Of a DNA stretch of 64,000 nucleotides, positions 18,400 through 27,263 are shown one piece after another. Positions within the stretch are counted from its first letter, which is position 1. Every line of letters begins with the position of its first letter. The notes beneath the pieces were generated by a model, which saw only the letters and a list, made by a program, of their open reading frames with translations, was not told the origin of the DNA and searched no databases. Source of the stretch: Leptolyngbya sp. PCC 7375 (lineage in GTDB: Bacteria > Cyanobacteriota > Cyanobacteriia > Phormidesmidales > Phormidesmidaceae); the NCBI RefSeq assembly GCF_000316115.1, contig NZ_JH993797.1, positions 6,607,961-6,671,960 of the forward strand, given 5' to 3'. The translations under genes were made by a program, and so were the position numbers.

Positions 18400-18731
18400 T
18401 ATGTGATCCCAAAATAGGTCAGCACCAGGGGCTCTGCCCCCGTATTCGTCACCTCATGAACATCGCCGGGCTCCACCAGAATGCATACCCCTGGCAACAG
18501 GGCTTGGTCCATGCCATTCACAGCCATTGTGCCACTACCAGCTGACACAAAAAACACCTCATACATATCCGAGTGGGCATGGGCTTTAGCCACCTGCCCC
18601 GGAGCAAATGTCGCCTGGGAAAAGTTAGTCAGGTGAGGAATATCCCCTGGCTGCAGCATGACTTTTTTACGAATGGCGGTATTGTGGGAAACTCCCTGGT
18701 CTTTTAACTCATTGAGGTTGACTCGTTTCAT
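18399..18731 (-). CDS. single-domain cupin protein
   Basis: 110 residues forming one cupin beta-barrel. Motif 1 is PGQVAKAHAHSDMYEVFFV (His-x-His...Glu metal ligands, about residues 45-62) and motif 2 is PGDVHEVTN (His about 91). The three His and the Glu needed to bind a metal ion are present. Such proteins range from small sugar or amino-acid binding proteins to dioxygenases, so the role is open. It is coupled to tadA by a one-base overlap. Confidence 0.85.
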   Translation of the reverse strand: MKRVNLNELKDQGVSHNTAIRKKVMLQPGDIPHLTNFSQATFAPGQVAKAHAHSDMYEVFFVSAGSGTMAVNGMDQALLPGVCILVEPGDVHEVTNTGAEPLVLTYFGIT

Positions 18732-18769
18732 ACTGGGGCTGGGGCTGGTCTAGAGCTGAGTTGGTGAAA

Positions 18770-19102
18770 CTAGTGGTTTTGACTGGGTGTGGATGTCTCT
18801 TGATCGTCATCCAGGGGGGTAGCCGACACTTCGGCGGACACTTCGTTAGAGAGCACTAAATCGCTGAGGTCAGTTTTGCCCACCATCGGCATCGGAGGGA
18901 CCGGATCGTAGCCCCCTTCATGCCAAGGATTGCAGCGGGCAATGCGTTTAATGGCCATCCAACTACCCCGCAACGGGCCAAAGCGCTCGATAGCAACCAG
19001 GGCATAGCTTGAACAGCTAGGTGTGTAGCGGCAGGTCGCGGGCAACAGGGGAGAAATTAAAATCTGATAGCTGCGAATGAGTGCTTTGAGCACTAGTTTC
19101 AT
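18770..19102 (-). CDS. yidD: membrane protein insertion efficiency factor YidD
   Basis: 110 residues. The YidD core CRYTPSCSSYALVAIERFGP and the motif CNPWHEGGYDPVP are intact; the last 35 residues are a family-atypical acidic, Ser/Thr-rich tail. YidD is a membrane-associated helper of YidC-mediated insertion. It is followed after 38 bp by the cupin gene and tadA on the same strand, an operon-like arrangement. Confidence 0.94.
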   Translation of the reverse strand: MKLVLKALIRSYQILISPLLPATCRYTPSCSSYALVAIERFGPLRGSWMAIKRIARCNPWHEGGYDPVPPMPMVGKTDLSDLVLSNEVSAEVSATPLDDDQETSTPSQNH

Positions 19103-19149
19103 AACCGTGGGGGCTGGATGACACTCCGATTATGGCAGGTAGGGACAGG

Positions 19150-19302
19150 TCATTGATATAGCTGGGCAATCTTGGCAATATTGTTTGTTCCGTAACCCGA
19201 TTGCTGGGCCTGCCGATGGATAGTATGAACGGTGTTTATGGTTGGCATGTTGACATTAGCGGTTTGGGCTAAGGTCTGGGCGTAGCGGCAGTCTTTTTCC
19301 AC
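19150..19302 (-). pseudogene. C-terminal remnant of a 3-hydroxyisobutyrate/6-phosphogluconate-type dehydrogenase
   Basis: The minus strand from 19302 to the TGA at 19150 encodes about 50 residues beginning VEKDCRYAQTLAQTANVNMP and ending NNIAKIAQLYQ. This is the last helical part (NAD_binding_11 region) of beta-hydroxyacid dehydrogenases, where KD...A...A...P and G.G..D are conserved. The N-terminal Rossmann domain and catalytic residues are absent, and the similarity stops next to the palindrome at 19306-19329. It is thus a broken fragment, not a functional gene. Confidence 0.65.
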
Positions 19303-19305
19303 ATT

Positions 19306-19329
19306 CCATATGTCTATATAGACATATGG
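19306..19329. repeat. perfect 24-bp palindrome
   Basis: CCATATGTCTAT followed by ATAGACATATGG, a perfect inverted repeat with no loop. It lies 3 bp from the end of the dehydrogenase remnant. It may mark a deletion junction or serve as a regulator site. The following 19330-19582 has two weak hairpins (near 19371-19406 and 19438-19466) but no gene that I can support. Confidence 0.7.
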
Positions 19330-19588
19330 TCTTATCGCCTAAACTTTATATCTAAACCGAAGTCCTCTGTGAGCCTTAGCGTCCATAGAGGGCTTCTTAT
19401 TTGAGACCGAACACAACGTATTCGGCTTGGGTATCAGACCCTCAATACAAATTTGTCTCTGAGGGAAATTCAAAGAAAAATAACATCTGGTGTGGGATCT
19501 TGAAGTTTTCTCAACAGACTGTACAAGCTCACACTGGATTAACGATTCCTATGGCGTAATAAAGGGGAAGCGTTAGGTATATGTGCTC

Positions 19589-19816
19589 ATGAAATTCACC
19601 TCTGATAAAAGTCTAGTGTCGAACCTTAGCCAGTTAGTACCTAAATTACTCAAAGCACATTCTTATGGCCTTTATGAACTAGCCCAGGAATGTTCTCAGC
19701 AGCTACATTCCCCCATTTGTGAAATTATGCCTTCATTAGGTAGCAGTTTACACAACATGATCACCTGTGGCGAATTGCACTATGACCGACAGCATAATCG
19801 TGTGTTTATTGGGTGA
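19589..19816 (+). CDS. small hypothetical protein
   Basis: 75 residues from the ATG at 19589 (a GTG two codons upstream would give 77). Soluble, mostly helical (SNLSQLVPKLLKAHSYGLYE), with three Cys and no recognised motif. It stands alone, 200 bp before the NfeD-like gene. A clean frame and balanced composition support it only modestly. Confidence 0.4.
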   Translation: MKFTSDKSLVSNLSQLVPKLLKAHSYGLYELAQECSQQLHSPICEIMPSLGSSLHNMITCGELHYDRQHNRVFIG

Positions 19817-20019
19817 TTCATGGCTCTAATCAAGGGTATCAACTCAAAGCGGGACATTTTCCCAAGGGTAGAATACTCTACTCTTCGAGAACGCTAAGGG
19901 CAAACGATGAAGAGCAAAGCGCTACAGACGTCAAGAGTCAGACGCCAGAATGCAGAACCTTACTGGTTTCTGGCATCTGACTTTGAGTAATTATTGGGAC
20001 CCATATGACACTTGCTGTG

Positions 20020-20253
20020 TCAGTGATCGTCAATAGTGTAAAGTGATTCGCATTTTTGCTTGTCAATAATCAGTTTATTCCCTCTACGGCCAACAACTCG
20101 AACAATATCTCCTGGATTAAAGTCTAGATGCGTGTTTGCCTTGGCAAACCAATACACACCATATACCTGAACACGCCACTCTTCACTTTTACGAACAATC
20201 TCAACCACTATTCCTTCTGTAGGTAGTTGACGATACTCTTTTTTAAAGCTCAT
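20020..20253 (-). CDS. small NfeD-like OB-fold protein
   Basis: 77 residues. The ATG at 20253 is chosen because GGAG lies 9 bp upstream. The sequence (GIVVEIVRKSEEWRVQVYGV, FNPGDIVRVVGRRGNKLII) follows the NfeD C-terminal OB-fold: a Trp/Val-rich strand pair, then GD-V-VV and a final strand. The membrane part of full NfeD proteins is absent. NfeD OB domains usually work with stomatin-like proteins, none of which is nearby. Function unknown. Confidence 0.65.
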   Translation of the reverse strand: MSFKKEYRQLPTEGIVVEIVRKSEEWRVQVYGVYWFAKANTHLDFNPGDIVRVVGRRGNKLIIDKQKCESLYTIDDH

Positions 20254-20421
20254 TGAGATCATCTCCAAACTATATTCTAAAAGCCTTTACTTAAAGGACA
20301 GGCCGAGCTCATAGTCATCAGAGCCCGGCCTGTTGCATTCTCTGCAATCAACAACCATATTTATTGTTACTGTCTAAGCTAACTTACTCACCTCCAACAG
20401 AAATCAGGAACCCTGACAAGA

Positions 20422-20688
20422 TCAGCTCGTCAGGCGCTTTCGGATATCTTCAGCTTGATGAAAGGGAACCTTCGTTTGGATAACACTTCCTGCGCCCAGT
20501 TGCATCACAATTTCATGTTTCTGCTTTTTGCTGGTAATAGTCACATCGCTAAAACCATTAGCAGTCAAACATTTAAGCCAGTGAATAAAGATGATAGCGA
20601 CGCCTTCTGGCATCACTAATCGTGATCCATTCAGTAATTCAACAACAACTTCACTAACCGCCATACATTCCAGCTGTTTTCGATCCAT
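20422..20688 (-). CDS. small hypothetical protein
   Basis: 88 residues from the ATG at 20688 (a TTG five codons upstream and an ATG at 20664 are alternatives). Predicted soluble, with alternating strands (SEVVVELLNGSRLVMPEG, SDVTITSKKQKHEIVMQLGA). No known motif. It lies 169 bp upstream of the NfeD-like gene on the same strand, so the two may be co-transcribed. Confidence 0.5.
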   Translation of the reverse strand: MDRKQLECMAVSEVVVELLNGSRLVMPEGVAIIFIHWLKCLTANGFSDVTITSKKQKHEIVMQLGAGSVIQTKVPFHQAEDIRKRLTS

Positions 20689-20703
20689 CGGCCCAATAAA
20701 CAA

Positions 20704-21050
20704 AGACTATTCAAAAGCAACATCTACAGAAACTCTCATACACCATTCTCAAACGATGCTTCAAAAGCATCACAGCCAAGCGAAAAACTGACATGAGATC
20801 GCTGAAACAGACATTCAAGAAAACCACCTTTCTATATTCTGAAACTTGCCTTTCACCAAACACAAATACTTAACTAGCAGGCAAGCATGATTAGGCTACG
20901 TAAGTTACGCAATCAAATTTATCATGGTTTCATATAAGTAATACTACTCTTTATAGGTTTTTCTACTCATTTGTGCATTAGAAGTGTGAGCAATCCTTAC
21001 AAATAAGGTCACTTCAAAATTACCTACGTGTAAATATAATTCAGCTTTAA
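20704..21050. other. intergenic stretch left of the insertion sequence
   Basis: AT-rich, with no supported frame. Near 20898 a TACGTAAGTTACGC element resembles the TTACGTAAC repeats right of the insertion sequence. Nothing else seen. Confidence 0.5.
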
Positions 21051-21057
21051 ATAGTCT

Positions 21058-22191
21058 AGGAGTTACGCATTGACAAAAGTCCATCCATAGTATCAAGCGA
21101 AGGTGGCTTCTGTTGCATGGTCCAGAATAAACTGACGGATGACTGGCACAAACAACTGTCTCGATATCTCGTAACAGTTTCCAATCACCCCTTGAATACA
21201 CAAGGTTTGTAACTTACCAAATGCTCGCAGTGCACAATAGAAATGATTGCGAATAGCCTGTTCATCTCGAACATAGAATCTCTCAATATTGCATACTTGT
21301 TTGATCACTCGATGAAAACACTCGATTTGCCAATGCTCGTCATGGACTTGCTTGAATTCAGCCCGAGTCAAGTGATTCAATTGCTCTAGGGTAGGCTGGT
21401 AGATGATGTAATAACGGGGTTCGTTTTTGAACGACTGACAAAACACCTTAACCCAGCCAAACTCCTTGAGATACACCACTAATCCCGATTCTGGAATCTC
21501 TAAACTCTTTACCTGCACTAGCTTGCCACGTTCCAAAGAGACCTTTCGATTATCGGCAATCCCGAATAGAAAACCCACTTTCTCGTTTCTGAGAAACTTC
21601 AGATTCTCAAGACTTGAATACCAACTATCGCCCGTCACCCAGGTCGGTTTAATACCCCACTGCTTGACGTCGAGCACCATCTCTCTGAAATAGTCGTTTT
21701 TGGTTTTACCCTCCCGTTTATCGTAAATGCGAAAGTTAACGGGATATGAATGCCCGGATAGATCAGTGTAGTACAATGTAATGAGATTAATCCCTTTGAC
21801 TGTCCGTTTATGTTTGCCTGACCAAAAATAGCCCACGAAGGCACTCTTTTTCTGGTCTCGATAGGGTTTATCTTCAACGCTATCATCCACACTCAACGTG
21901 CCACCGACTAATGTGATCTCCTCTTTTACTTCGTTGAATAAATCTTCGGGTGTGTAACGTTCTCGTAATAAAAACCGATTCACACTATCGTGACTCACGT
22001 CTTCCAGGATTTCCGCTAACCGAACACAGCTGACATATTTGGGCTCTGCCATCAGGAATAAGGTGTAGAGGCTACAGTTGCAATGCGCCGTTGACGGTTT
22101 GGATAGCTCACGCATCGCTGGGTTAGACAGGAACAGATAGGGACACCTATATCACTTCATAGCTTTGCTATTTTGTCAATGCGTAAGTTCT
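21058..22191 (-). mobile_element. complete insertion sequence (IS701/IS4-like), 1134 bp
   Basis: Bounded by inverted repeats: left AGGAGTTACGCATTGACAAA and right (complement) AGAACTTACGCATTGACAAA, 19-20 bp with two mismatches. It is flanked by a 7-bp direct repeat ATAGTCT at 21051-21057 and 22192-22198, the target duplication. One intact transposase gene fills it. Intact ends and near-identical repeats suggest recent insertion. No gene can be reconstructed across the target, so it landed in intergenic DNA. Confidence 0.85.
21093..22115 (-). CDS. DDE transposase, IS701/IS4-like
   Basis: 340 residues with a DDE catalytic set: Asp in GGTLSVDDSVEDK, Asp in VTGDSWYSSLENL and Glu in HWQIECFHRVIKQ. 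The spacing, the YYT..SGHSYPVN strand and the WxIExxHR motif match the IS701-like transposases common in cyanobacteria; the exact IS family would need a database. The frame is unbroken and the gene fills the element, so it is probably active. Confidence 0.88.
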   Translation of the reverse strand: MRELSKPSTAHCNCSLYTLFLMAEPKYVSCVRLAEILEDVSHDSVNRFLLRERYTPEDLFNEVKEEITLVGGTLSVDDSVEDKPYRDQKKSAFVGYFWSGKHKRTVKGINLITLYYTDLSGHSYPVNFRIYDKREGKTKNDYFREMVLDVKQWGIKPTWVTGDSWYSSLENLKFLRNEKVGFLFGIADNRKVSLERGKLVQVKSLEIPESGLVVYLKEFGWVKVFCQSFKNEPRYYIIYQPTLEQLNHLTRAEFKQVHDEHWQIECFHRVIKQVCNIERFYVRDEQAIRNHFYCALRAFGKLQTLCIQGVIGNCYEISRQLFVPVIRQFILDHATEATFA

Positions 22192-22198
22192 ATAGTCT

Positions 22199-22431
22199 CT
22201 AAACATCAAATAATTGAGAATGAAGTCCTATGGAGCCATCCACTGATAGCAATATGCCTATTTAATTACGTAACATTAAGGCAGTCGGCTTTGGTTAGCC
22301 GTGATAAATAGTCATGAATGATTAATACAAGGGCCAGTCTGACCACATTATTTGTATAGATTAATGTTATACCTGTTTATTACGTAACCTAATTCAATAG
22401 GTGCTTAGCTGCAGATTCAAGGTAAAAGCAC
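22199..22431. promoter_or_regulatory. upstream region with two TTACGTAAC direct repeats
   Basis: AT-rich region before the AT-hook/RHH gene. AATTACGTAAC (about 22264-22274) and TATTACGTAAC (about 22379-22388) share the palindromic core TTACGTAA, about 115 bp apart. They are candidate sites for a DNA-binding protein, possibly the one encoded downstream. Inference from position only. Confidence 0.35.
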
Positions 22432-23757
22432 ATGCCCTTGTCAGCAAAACCTGATGCTGAATCCTTTAACTCACCCGAGAGCGTATCACCTGTACCTATC
22501 TCTAAACCCAAGCGTGGTCGTCCACCAACCTTGACAGATGAAAGTCAGCGACGCAAACGCCGTAATATTTCTCTCTCTGACAATGCTTGGGAACGTTTAG
22601 AAAAGTTAGCCACAAAACTTGGGTATTCCTCAAGAAGCGATCTTTTAGAGCGAATTGGCAAAGAAGAACTGGAGATCATAAAACCCTCTACTCAAAGTAT
22701 TTCTTCTGCTCTGTCTGACATATTGATATATCGAAGATTACAGGGATTATTTTCTCCCCGTAGTGATGTTTTACATTCATTATTCGCCTTCAATTACGCT
22801 ATTTATCAAAAAATCGATAGCTTACGGACTCAGCCACTGCAGGCGTTGATGGTTAAGGATCTGATAGCGTCTATGTCAGTGGTTTTTCAACACTGTTATA
22901 TTCGTCCTGATCGCTATGTTAATAGCCTCAGCGCATTGAGCCGTTTGATCAATTATTGTCTTTTGCTAAACCAGGCTAATTTAGAAAATGAATGGCAGTT
23001 ACACACAGACTGGGCCTCCCTTGCGAAAGATTCATTACCAGATAGCCGTGCACGTGACTGCTTAGCAAAAATCGGTAGAGCGATGAATCATCTCTCTACA
23101 GCCAGCTTTTCGCCACAGTTCACAGCACTAAGACTCAAATACATTAGCGGTTTTACTGAAGCTCAAATTCAACAAATCTATGAGCTTCAGGGCATGGATT
23201 TCTCAATTGAAGAGATTCGCCGTCTTGTACATAAGGGCTGGACTCAATTTCGTAACCACCGCAATAAGCCCTCTAAGATAGAAACCCCCATAGAATCTGT
23301 TGAGATTCCATCAGATGCCACTAAGTATTGCCAATTGTTATGGACGTCGCCACTAACTCAGGCTAAAGATCGACATGCATTACTGCGGATTCTTGTAAAA
23401 GCCACCTATCATGCTCCCCTAAATTTTTGGCTCTGTGAAATTGAGCACGAGTGGAGCATGCATGTCTTAGGTCATCCAACTAAACAGACCAAGGAATGGG
23501 CTCAGCTCCAAGCATCCATCCAAAGCCAACTCAATGAGAAGCTACAGACTAGCAAAGATACGCTTGACAAGGAAATGCACTATTGTTTCAGCAGAGCAGA
23601 GGCTGTGAAGAATTTAGCCGTTATTTTTGAAAAGGAAACAGGTATTAGCCCTAAAACCGAACTGGGAAAATTCATGGTTCACCTACTGCAAGGGGAAGCT
23701 GAAGAGCAGTTTGCGTTAGCGGCACTCAAAAATTTAAGACATTCTAAAAGATCCTAA
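22432..23757 (+). CDS. AT-hook / ribbon-helix-helix DNA-binding protein, function unknown
   Basis: 441 residues. An AT-hook-like KPKRGRPPTL (about 25-34) is followed by a basic RRKRRNISLSDNAWERL and GYSSRSDLLERIG (about 43-78), which reads as a ribbon-helix-helix (CopG/Arc-type) domain. The middle (about 225-275: FTALRLKYISGFTEAQIQQI, then EEIRRLVHKGWTQFRN) looks like a sigma-70 region 4 helix-turn-helix. The rest is helical and unrecognised. No signal or membrane segments. It lies next to an insertion sequence, with its own upstream repeat pair. It could be a transcription regulator or a DNA-maintenance protein; the sigma-like part is my pattern reading. Confidence 0.6.
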   Translation: MPLSAKPDAESFNSPESVSPVPISKPKRGRPPTLTDESQRRKRRNISLSDNAWERLEKLATKLGYSSRSDLLERIGKEELEIIKPSTQSISSALSDILIYRRLQGLFSPRSDVLHSLFAFNYAIYQKIDSLRTQPLQALMVKDLIASMSVVFQHCYIRPDRYVNSLSALSRLINYCLLLNQANLENEWQLHTDWASLAKDSLPDSRARDCLAKIGRAMNHLSTASFSPQFTALRLKYISGFTEAQIQQIYELQGMDFSIEEIRRLVHKGWTQFRNHRNKPSKIETPIESVEIPSDATKYCQLLWTSPLTQAKDRHALLRILVKATYHAPLNFWLCEIEHEWSMHVLGHPTKQTKEWAQLQASIQSQLNEKLQTSKDTLDKEMHYCFSRAEAVKNLAVIFEKETGISPKTELGKFMVHLLQGEAEEQFALAALKNLRHSKRS

Positions 23758-23909
23758 ACGTTGCCAACGCGATCGCAATCCCATAAAGAGACAACCATAG
23801 AACTAACGCGTCAGAACATGCCATAGCGTTAATTCTGGTTGAGTATCCTAGTTGTGTGTTGAAATCCCCCCATAACTGCTATAAAAGCCATGTTGAACCG
23901 GTATTTTTC

Positions 23910-24557
23910 ATGGCTGCCCCAAATTTTCCAAGTGAATCTGTCCTCGAAGCCCTTAACTGGCGTTATGCCACCAAGATGTTTGATGCAAGTAAAAAAATTC
24001 CAGCAGAGACCTGGTCAGCCCTGGAGCAAAGTTTAGTTTTAGCCCCCTCCTCATTTGGTCTAGAACCCTGGAAGTTCTTTGTGGTGGATGACGTAGCCAT
24101 TCGACAAAAGCTACTGGAACCTACCTGGAAGCAGTCTCAGGTCCTGGATGCGTCTCATCTGGTGGTGCTCGCCATCAAAACTGGGCTAGACGAAACAGAT
24201 GTAGATCGCTCGATGGCTCGTACATCAGAAGTCCGGGGTGTAGACCTGGAGTCCCTTCAAGGCTTCAGTAATGTGGTCAAGGGCTTTATGAAGGGGATAC
24301 CCGATGTTGATAGCTGGTCCACCCGTCAGGTGTATATTGCCCTGGGGCAGCTGATGGTCAGTGCGGCCCTACTGGGTATCGACACCTGCCCCATTGAAGG
24401 ATTTATGCCGGATCAGTACGACGAAATTCTGGGGTTGCCAGAGATGGGCTATCACTCGGTGGTGGTGTGCGCTGCCGGATACCGTTTGGAAGAGGATAAA
24501 TATGCCCATTTACCCAAGGTACGTTTTCCTGTAGAGGATAAGGTTCAACATATTTAG
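23910..24557 (+). CDS. NAD(P)H-dependent nitroreductase family oxidoreductase
   Basis: 215 residues from the ATG at 23910, which gives the usual N-terminus (SVLEALNWRYATKMFD); the frame is open 18 codons further up. FMN-binding nitroreductase fold with RYATKMFD, APSSFGLEPWKFFVV and a C-terminal GYR. These flavoproteins reduce nitro groups, quinones or flavins with NAD(P)H in the cytoplasm. The substrate is not predictable. Monocistronic, 78 bp from the convergent endonuclease V gene. Confidence 0.9.
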   Translation: MAAPNFPSESVLEALNWRYATKMFDASKKIPAETWSALEQSLVLAPSSFGLEPWKFFVVDDVAIRQKLLEPTWKQSQVLDASHLVVLAIKTGLDETDVDRSMARTSEVRGVDLESLQGFSNVVKGFMKGIPDVDSWSTRQVYIALGQLMVSAALLGIDTCPIEGFMPDQYDEILGLPEMGYHSVVVCAAGYRLEEDKYAHLPKVRFPVEDKVQHI

Positions 24558-24636
24558 CCTTGCAAAAATTCCCCTGTTTAGAGGCATTCCATGGAACGCC
24601 TCTAAACAGGGACGCAAATCCAATTTCAAGACCTTC

Positions 24637-25359
24637 TCAAAATAATTCCATTTGCTCTGTGCTATCCGTTGCAGAGGTGCCAACCGAGGGCATGGGGCCT
24701 CGATTTGACGCTAACCGATCGGCCAACCGTGTGGTTTCTGGCAAACGATACTTAGGCGTACATTGCAGCACATAGTCAACGGCAGTTTCCAAGCTAATGC
24801 GGTGTCCTGCGGAAACAAACAGCGGCTTAGTCCCTGTGCGGCTTCTCAGCACAGCTCCAATCCGCTCACCACGATCCATTAGCGGCACCCAGCCTCCTTT
24901 GTCAGCAGGTAACTCTCCATGGGTACCTAGCAAACGAGATTTGGCGACACCAATGGTGGGTTTATCAATCAGCACCCCCAGATGGCTGGCAATCCCTAAT
25001 CGGCGGGGATGCGCAATGCCTGCACCATCACAGAGGATTAAATCGGGCTCCAGGGTTAGCCGCCTCAGGGCATCTAATACCGTCGGCATTTCGCGAAACG
25101 ATAGCAGGCTAGGCACATAGGGAAATGTCGTGGGGCGATAGGCGATTGCCTGTTCTAGCAGTGTTAGTTCCGGCAGCTGTAAAACCACCACTGCGGCACG
25201 GGTGATGGTGCCATCCTGCTCAAAGCCTGCATCAATGCCTGCCACAGTGGTGATTGATGCAAATTGGTCGGTGGTGATTACCTGGCTGCGCAGACGGTTT
25301 TGAATTGCGATCGCACCCCCAGTATCCTGCGGCCAGGTATCAGATACATCAATTTTCAT
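24637..25359 (-). CDS. nfi: endonuclease V
   Basis: 240 residues. Deaminated-base repair nuclease that cuts near deoxyinosine. Signature motifs are intact: AGIDAGF (first metal-binding Asp), the wedge YVPSLLSFREMP, LILCDGAG (second Asp) and IAHPRRLGIASHLGV, plus VSAGHRISL near the end. Length is normal for the family. The first 30 residues vary among homologues. It is divergent from the lipase gene, with 65 bp between the starts. Confidence 0.93.
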   Translation of the reverse strand: MKIDVSDTWPQDTGGAIAIQNRLRSQVITTDQFASITTVAGIDAGFEQDGTITRAAVVVLQLPELTLLEQAIAYRPTTFPYVPSLLSFREMPTVLDALRRLTLEPDLILCDGAGIAHPRRLGIASHLGVLIDKPTIGVAKSRLLGTHGELPADKGGWVPLMDRGERIGAVLRSRTGTKPLFVSAGHRISLETAVDYVLQCTPKYRLPETTRLADRLASNRGPMPSVGTSATDSTEQMELF

Positions 25360-25424
25360 TATCCTTTACAACAAACGGGTTCAGGCTTCGGTAGCATCGA
25401 AGCAATTTGGTTCATTAGTAGACT

Positions 25425-27251
25425 ATGGTGCGTTTTTCAGTGAGTATTCTTTCAGTCAGAACAGCAGCACTTATGGGTAGTGTACTGTTGATGGGAGCCG
25501 CTCCAACAACTCCAGAACCTAAGGCAGAAAGCAACATTGCCATCAATCAGGTTGAAGACAGCATTTCGCCACTGCTTGACCATGAAGCTCAGACACCGCA
25601 AAACCCAAATGGCGATAGCCTTGAAACCATTGAAGCCACTCAACGGCAATGGTTTTTACGGATTCAGGGGGCATTTGCCGCCGCAGTGGGCCTGAGTGCC
25701 ATAGCCCTGGCCTATGGTGTTCGTAGTTATAGTAAGTACCACCAATGGCAACGCATTGATTTTCTACGGCGAGCCACACGGGAGTTTGAAAATGATCCTG
25801 GTATTTCCAGCGCGTTAAGTATTTTGGCCTTCGAGGAATATCGAGATTATCCGCTCAACATACCTGAGACAACAGCAGCAAAAAGCAAGACATTTAGGGT
25901 AACAAATCAGCTCTTGAACGAAGCTTTGGGCAGTTCTAAAGAGCGAAAAAATCGTAAGGAAAAACTTGATAAATCGACATCTGACCATGAAAAGCAGATA
26001 TCTGACATAGAAGAGTATTACGCAGAAACATCGATGCGGGACTGGTTTAACCAGATGCTCAACGGTCTAGAGCATTTTGGCTACATGGTTGAATCTAAGG
26101 CATTTAGTGTAAAGGAAGTAAAACCCTGGCTCAACTATTGGATCAGGCTAATTGCAGACGAGACCTATCGTCACAACTGTGATTCGAGAGTTTACGATCA
26201 GCTTTATAACTACATTTATGACCACGGTTTTGACGGTGTCAGACAGCTGTTTGAAAAGTTTGGTTATCGCATTTTGCGATCTCCCTATAAAGAAAGTGAT
26301 TTTGAGAACCTAGGAGATGTTAGCCATTACAGCACTAAGCTTGCCCTCAGTTTGGCAAAAGCATCTCGCCTGGTATATGAAGATGTGAGATATGTGGCTA
26401 AAATCGCAGAGCTATGGAAAATCGACATTCGTAATAACTTTCGATATTTCAACGCTAAGAAACGTGATACTCAGGCTTTTATCTTTCGAACTAACGAATG
26501 CATGGTGTTAGTATTTCGCGGTACTCAAGAGATCCGTGATTGGACCACAAACTTAGATATGAAACTTCGTAACTTTACAATTCGGCGGGCTGGCAAAACC
26601 ACTGTATCGTCCTACAAAGGTAAAGTTCACACAGGATTCTTTCTGGGTTGGGCAGATATTGAACGAGACGTTCTCAAACAAATTGAGCGTTGGCAAGAGG
26701 TCAGTGGTACTGCCGCAAAACTACCACCATTAATCATTGCTGGGCATAGTTTGGGAGGCGCATTAGCCACCATGGCTGCAGCATCACTGCAAGAAAATGG
26801 TTTCAACGTTGCAGGCTTATACACCTTTGGACAACCTCGTGTAGGCGATCTTACCTTTAGCCGACAACTCAATAAAAACTTGTCAGGCCGGGCTTTTCGC
26901 TTTGTTAACAACAATGATGTTGTTCCCCATGTGCCACCGCCGTTTTCATTGCGAAACCCAATGCGTCTCTATGGCCACTTGGGAACCGAAAAGTACTTTA
27001 ATTCAAAGGGATTTTTAGTAGATAACTATAAGGCTATTTACCGAGCCTTTGATGGTTTTATGGGTTTAGTTAAAAGCGTATTCGAGTCAGGCCTTGACTT
27101 GATTGCTGATCACAGTATGTCTTACTACATCAGCAACCTGGACCAAGCCATGGAGAATGAGATTAAGGATATCAAAGTGACCCAGCTGGAACAGGATGTG
27201 AGCAGGGTCGGTGGTGCAGAAGGACTAAAGCGAGTAAAGAAGAGTGTTTAG
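25425..27251 (+). CDS. class 3 lipase family protein, membrane-anchored
   Basis: 608 residues. Two N-terminal hydrophobic stretches (1-25 and about 75-95, FAAAVGLSAIALAYGV) suggest membrane anchoring. A mid region of charged helices (about 95-290) has no match that I know. The C-terminal lipase_3 domain (about 330-520) has the nucleophile elbow GHSLGGA with Ser442, the oxyanion-side VFRGTQEIRDW, and the downstream GQPRVGD and NNNDVVPHVPP that carry the Asp/His partners. Class 3 lipases hydrolyse acylglycerols; the physiological substrate and side of the membrane are unknown. It converges with the Nif3-like gene, 12 bp apart. Confidence 0.87.
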   Translation: MVRFSVSILSVRTAALMGSVLLMGAAPTTPEPKAESNIAINQVEDSISPLLDHEAQTPQNPNGDSLETIEATQRQWFLRIQGAFAAAVGLSAIALAYGVRSYSKYHQWQRIDFLRRATREFENDPGISSALSILAFEEYRDYPLNIPETTAAKSKTFRVTNQLLNEALGSSKERKNRKEKLDKSTSDHEKQISDIEEYYAETSMRDWFNQMLNGLEHFGYMVESKAFSVKEVKPWLNYWIRLIADETYRHNCDSRVYDQLYNYIYDHGFDGVRQLFEKFGYRILRSPYKESDFENLGDVSHYSTKLALSLAKASRLVYEDVRYVAKIAELWKIDIRNNFRYFNAKKRDTQAFIFRTNECMVLVFRGTQEIRDWTTNLDMKLRNFTIRRAGKTTVSSYKGKVHTGFFLGWADIERDVLKQIERWQEVSGTAAKLPPLIIAGHSLGGALATMAAASLQENGFNVAGLYTFGQPRVGDLTFSRQLNKNLSGRAFRFVNNNDVVPHVPPPFSLRNPMRLYGHLGTEKYFNSKGFLVDNYKAIYRAFDGFMGLVKSVFESGLDLIADHSMSYYISNLDQAMENEIKDIKVTQLEQDVSRVGGAEGLKRVKKSV

Positions 27252-27263
27252 ACTCTAAATGTC

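Noticed and set aside
20944..21201. 85-codon frame at the left end of the IS
   Set aside because: It crosses the IS boundary, overlaps the transposase in another frame and has no family resemblance.
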